Shown: positions 20,188 to 21,437 of the stretch, in pieces
How positions within the stretch are numbered: position 1 is the stretch's first letter
Layout of the letters: each line of letters opens with the position of its first letter
Source of the DNA: a virus
Virus record (IMG/VR): IMGVR_UViG_3300030101_001427
Location: 1-21,437 of that record
Length of the DNA stretch: 21,437 nt
Reading direction: 5' to 3' (one strand)
Position numbers and translations under genes: made by a program
The notes under the pieces: model-generated
What the model saw: only the letters and a program-made list of their open reading frames with translations
What the model was told of the DNA's origin: nothing
Database searches by the model: none

Positions 20188-20214
20188 GAGAGTTGCCCTC
20201 CAGGGCAATCTCTC
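20188..20214. other. Strong hairpin in the control region
   Basis: GAGAG-TTGCCC-TCCA-GGGCAA-T-CTCTC forms 11 base pairs with one bulged base and a 4-base loop. It is the most stable small structure of this intergenic region. No T tract follows on either strand, so it is not a standard intrinsic terminator; processing, pausing or protein binding are possible. Confidence 0.65.
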
Positions 20215-20246
20215 TATTAGTTTAGTTTAGGATATATGTAAGGGCA

Positions 20247-20304
20247 TATATACGATTATCGTATATACGGGTGTCCGATAATCGTATATACGGGTGTACG
20301 ATTA
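20247..20304. repeat. Two 23-bp tandem repeats with an embedded palindrome (operator or iteron-like)
   Basis: Copies at 20254-20276 and 20277-20299 share GATWATCGTATATACGGGTGT and differ at three positions; a third partial copy (GATTA) starts at 20300. The first overlaps a perfect palindrome, TATATACGAT-T-ATCGTATATA (20247-20256 and 20258-20267). The array lies before the HTH genes and after the helicase and 34-aa genes, a good place for repressor sites or an origin. Confidence 0.75.
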
Positions 20305-20406
20305 CTTTGGTTTCTTTTTCTTCTTTTTCTTAAATATCCTATCCCAATTATCATCAAATACCTTCTTTGGTACTTGTCGTTTTCTTTGGTCTGATCCCTT
20401 ACTCAT
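20302..20406 (-). CDS. Small conserved basic phage protein (34 aa)
   Basis: ATG at 20404-20406, 7 bp after the helicase stop, TAA at 20302-20304. The sequence M-S-K-G-S-D-Q-R-K-R-Q-V-P, then F-D-D-N-W-D-R-I-F, and a C-terminal Lys run matches a short protein (M-S-K-G-S-x-x-R-P-x-x-V ... N-W-D-x-I-F) that I recall from many phages near replication genes. Function unknown; the positive charge suggests nucleic acid contact. Confidence 0.75.
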   Translation of the reverse strand: MSKGSDQRKRQVPKKVFDDNWDRIFKKKKKKKPK

Positions 20407-20413
20407 GGTTTAC

Positions 20414-21437
20414 TCAATCCCAGTCAAATGATTTATTCTTTTCTAATATTTCTAATACTGCTCCACGCCTAACCAATGTTTTCGTGCCATAGTCTACATT
20501 TCCAGAATTAGACTTAACCAATGATGCTTTAACAACCGCCATGCGGTCAACTTCAATACCTTGTTCCATACAAATCTTTTCACAAGTGTCCTTATCCGCT
20601 AACCACATTGCTATCGCAAATCTTACGCTGTCAGTTATGCTTGATGCTCCCCTTATCTCAGCACGATGCGATAAGGCATCATCAGAATCGTTTGTTAGGG
20701 CAGATTTACTTAAATGATGTACTGTAAGCGTTGTAACGCCCAATCTAGCTGATATATTTGCACAATAACTACCCCATAACTGGCCTACTTCATTACTTGA
20801 ACTAATATTGCCAGTCGTAAATGCTTGTAATGGATCAAAACAAACAAACTTTAAATTTGATATGGTTTTTAATTCTTCTACTAACTCTTGTGCTTGTGAG
20901 GTAACACCTTCTTCTCGCAACAAAATCATTGGTTCTTTTTGTTCTGGTATTGGGAATACATAAACATCGTATTGCGATTTAAACCTCTCGCCTTTGGGAT
21001 CTAAGCTCTCAATCCTTCTATGTACTTCGTTTAAATCATCCTCTGCGGCAAAAATAACGCTACTACCTCTTTGCATAATGGGTTTACCCCACCAATTACC
21101 ACCTGTTGCAACACCAAGAGCTAACTGAATCATGGACAAAGACTTACCAACACCACCAACGGCGGCGATAATGCCAGGCTTTGCTAATGGTATAAAACTA
21201 TCCACTAACCATTCTATTGGCTTTGGTGCTTCAACCAAATTACGAATAGCGTACTGCCTAATATTAAACTTTGATTCTAATAACTCTAACTCAACTTGGT
21301 CTATGCCTTGTTGCAGATGTAAGTCGTTAAAATCGCCTATGATGGATGGTAGTCTAACAATGCTATTGCTAACCGCAGTAGCTACCTCATTCGCACACTT
21401 TTGACCTACTCCAGACTCATCATTATCTAAACAAAGG
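20414..21437 (-). CDS. TOPRIM primase-helicase (RepA/DnaB-like ATPase), N-terminus outside the window
   Basis: The frame is open to the right edge, so the true start is not in view; the TTG at 21236-21238 is not the start. At the edge the frame reads L-C-L-D-N-D-E-S-G (D-x-D-x-x-G at 21410-21427), the metal-binding part of a TOPRIM primase domain. A RecA/RepA-like ATPase follows: Walker A A-V-G-G-V-G-K-S (about 21140-21163), E-D-D in A-A-E-D-D-L-N, Walker B F-V-C-F-D-P-L-Q (Asp at 20834-20836) and T-V-H-H-L-S-K-S. This is the T7 gp4-style fusion of primase and helicase. It should unwind and prime phage DNA at the replication fork. The protein ends at TGA 20414-20416. Confidence 0.88.
   Translation of the reverse strand, partial: LCLDNDESGVGQKCANEVATAVSNSIVRLPSIIGDFNDLHLQQGIDQVELELLESKFNIRQYAIRNLVEAPKPIEWLVDSFIPLAKPGIIAAVGGVGKSLSMIQLALGVATGGNWWGKPIMQRGSSVIFAAEDDLNEVHRRIESLDPKGERFKSQYDVYVFPIPEQKEPMILLREEGVTSQAQELVEELKTISNLKFVCFDPLQAFTTGNISSSNEVGQLWGSYCANISARLGVTTLTVHHLSKSALTNDSDDALSHRAEIRGASSITDSVRFAIAMWLADKDTCEKICMEQGIEVDRMAVVKASLVKSNSGNVDYGTKTLVRRGAVLEILEKNKSFDWD

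Noticed and set aside
20247-20304. Short CRISPR-like array
   Set aside because: The 23-bp copies are directly adjacent without spacers, so this is a tandem repeat and not a CRISPR array.

Overview
This window reads as part of the genome of an AT-rich, tailed, podovirus-like marine phage of a Gram-negative (probably proteobacterial) host. The evidence is a contiguous set of phage hallmark genes: a large terminase with ATPase and nuclease motifs, a P22-type portal of 712 aa, a scaffold, an SU10/DUF5309-type major capsid protein, an adaptor, tail genes, lysis genes and a TOPRIM primase-helicase. The Gram-negative host is inferred from signal peptides, a lipobox and outer-membrane export genes. 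I see no integrase, tRNA, insertion sequence or CRISPR array.

Layout, in the direction of transcription (almost everything is on the minus strand, so right to left). (1) 20302-21437: a partial TOPRIM-helicase and a 34-aa basic protein. (2) 20097-20301: a control region with two 23-bp repeats, a perfect 10-bp-arm palindrome, a strong hairpin and a near-consensus promoter. (3) 19293-20096: two winged-helix/HTH proteins. (4) 18628-19256: the only plus-strand genes, five overlapping micro-ORFs divergent from the packaging genes. (5) 13523-18487: small terminase, MT-A70 methyltransferase (apparently starting at ATA), large terminase and portal. (6) 12448-13548: six small proteins, mostly very basic, most of them absent from a long-ORF search. 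(7) 11711-12448: an SNase-type nuclease and a membrane/coiled-coil protein. (8) 6931-11730: the unusual cassette, CsgF, CsgG, a curlin-like secreted protein, a periplasmic FecR-domain protein and a CHASE2 adenylate cyclase. (9) 5795-6934: XhlA-like protein, 3TM holin and GH24 endolysin. (10) 1-5758: virion genes, including scaffold, capsid, adaptor, tail proteins and the start of a tail fibre.

The main discovery candidate is region 8. A CsgG-type outer-membrane pore, its CsgF partner and a curlin-like substrate are encoded with a FecR/CHASE2-cyclase pair that looks like a transmembrane cAMP-signalling unit. The genes overlap one another by 50, 59 and 92 bp or abut exactly, and the cyclase overlaps the first lysis gene by ATGA. 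The cassette is therefore built into the phage late operon. The FecR protein ends in a tail carrying the curlin signature Q-x-G-x2-N, which physically links the signalling and amyloid halves. I infer that the phage makes the infected cell display or export an amyloid-like protein and tie this to cAMP production. Possible purposes are surface remodelling, superinfection exclusion, aggregation or lysis control; the sequence does not decide between them.
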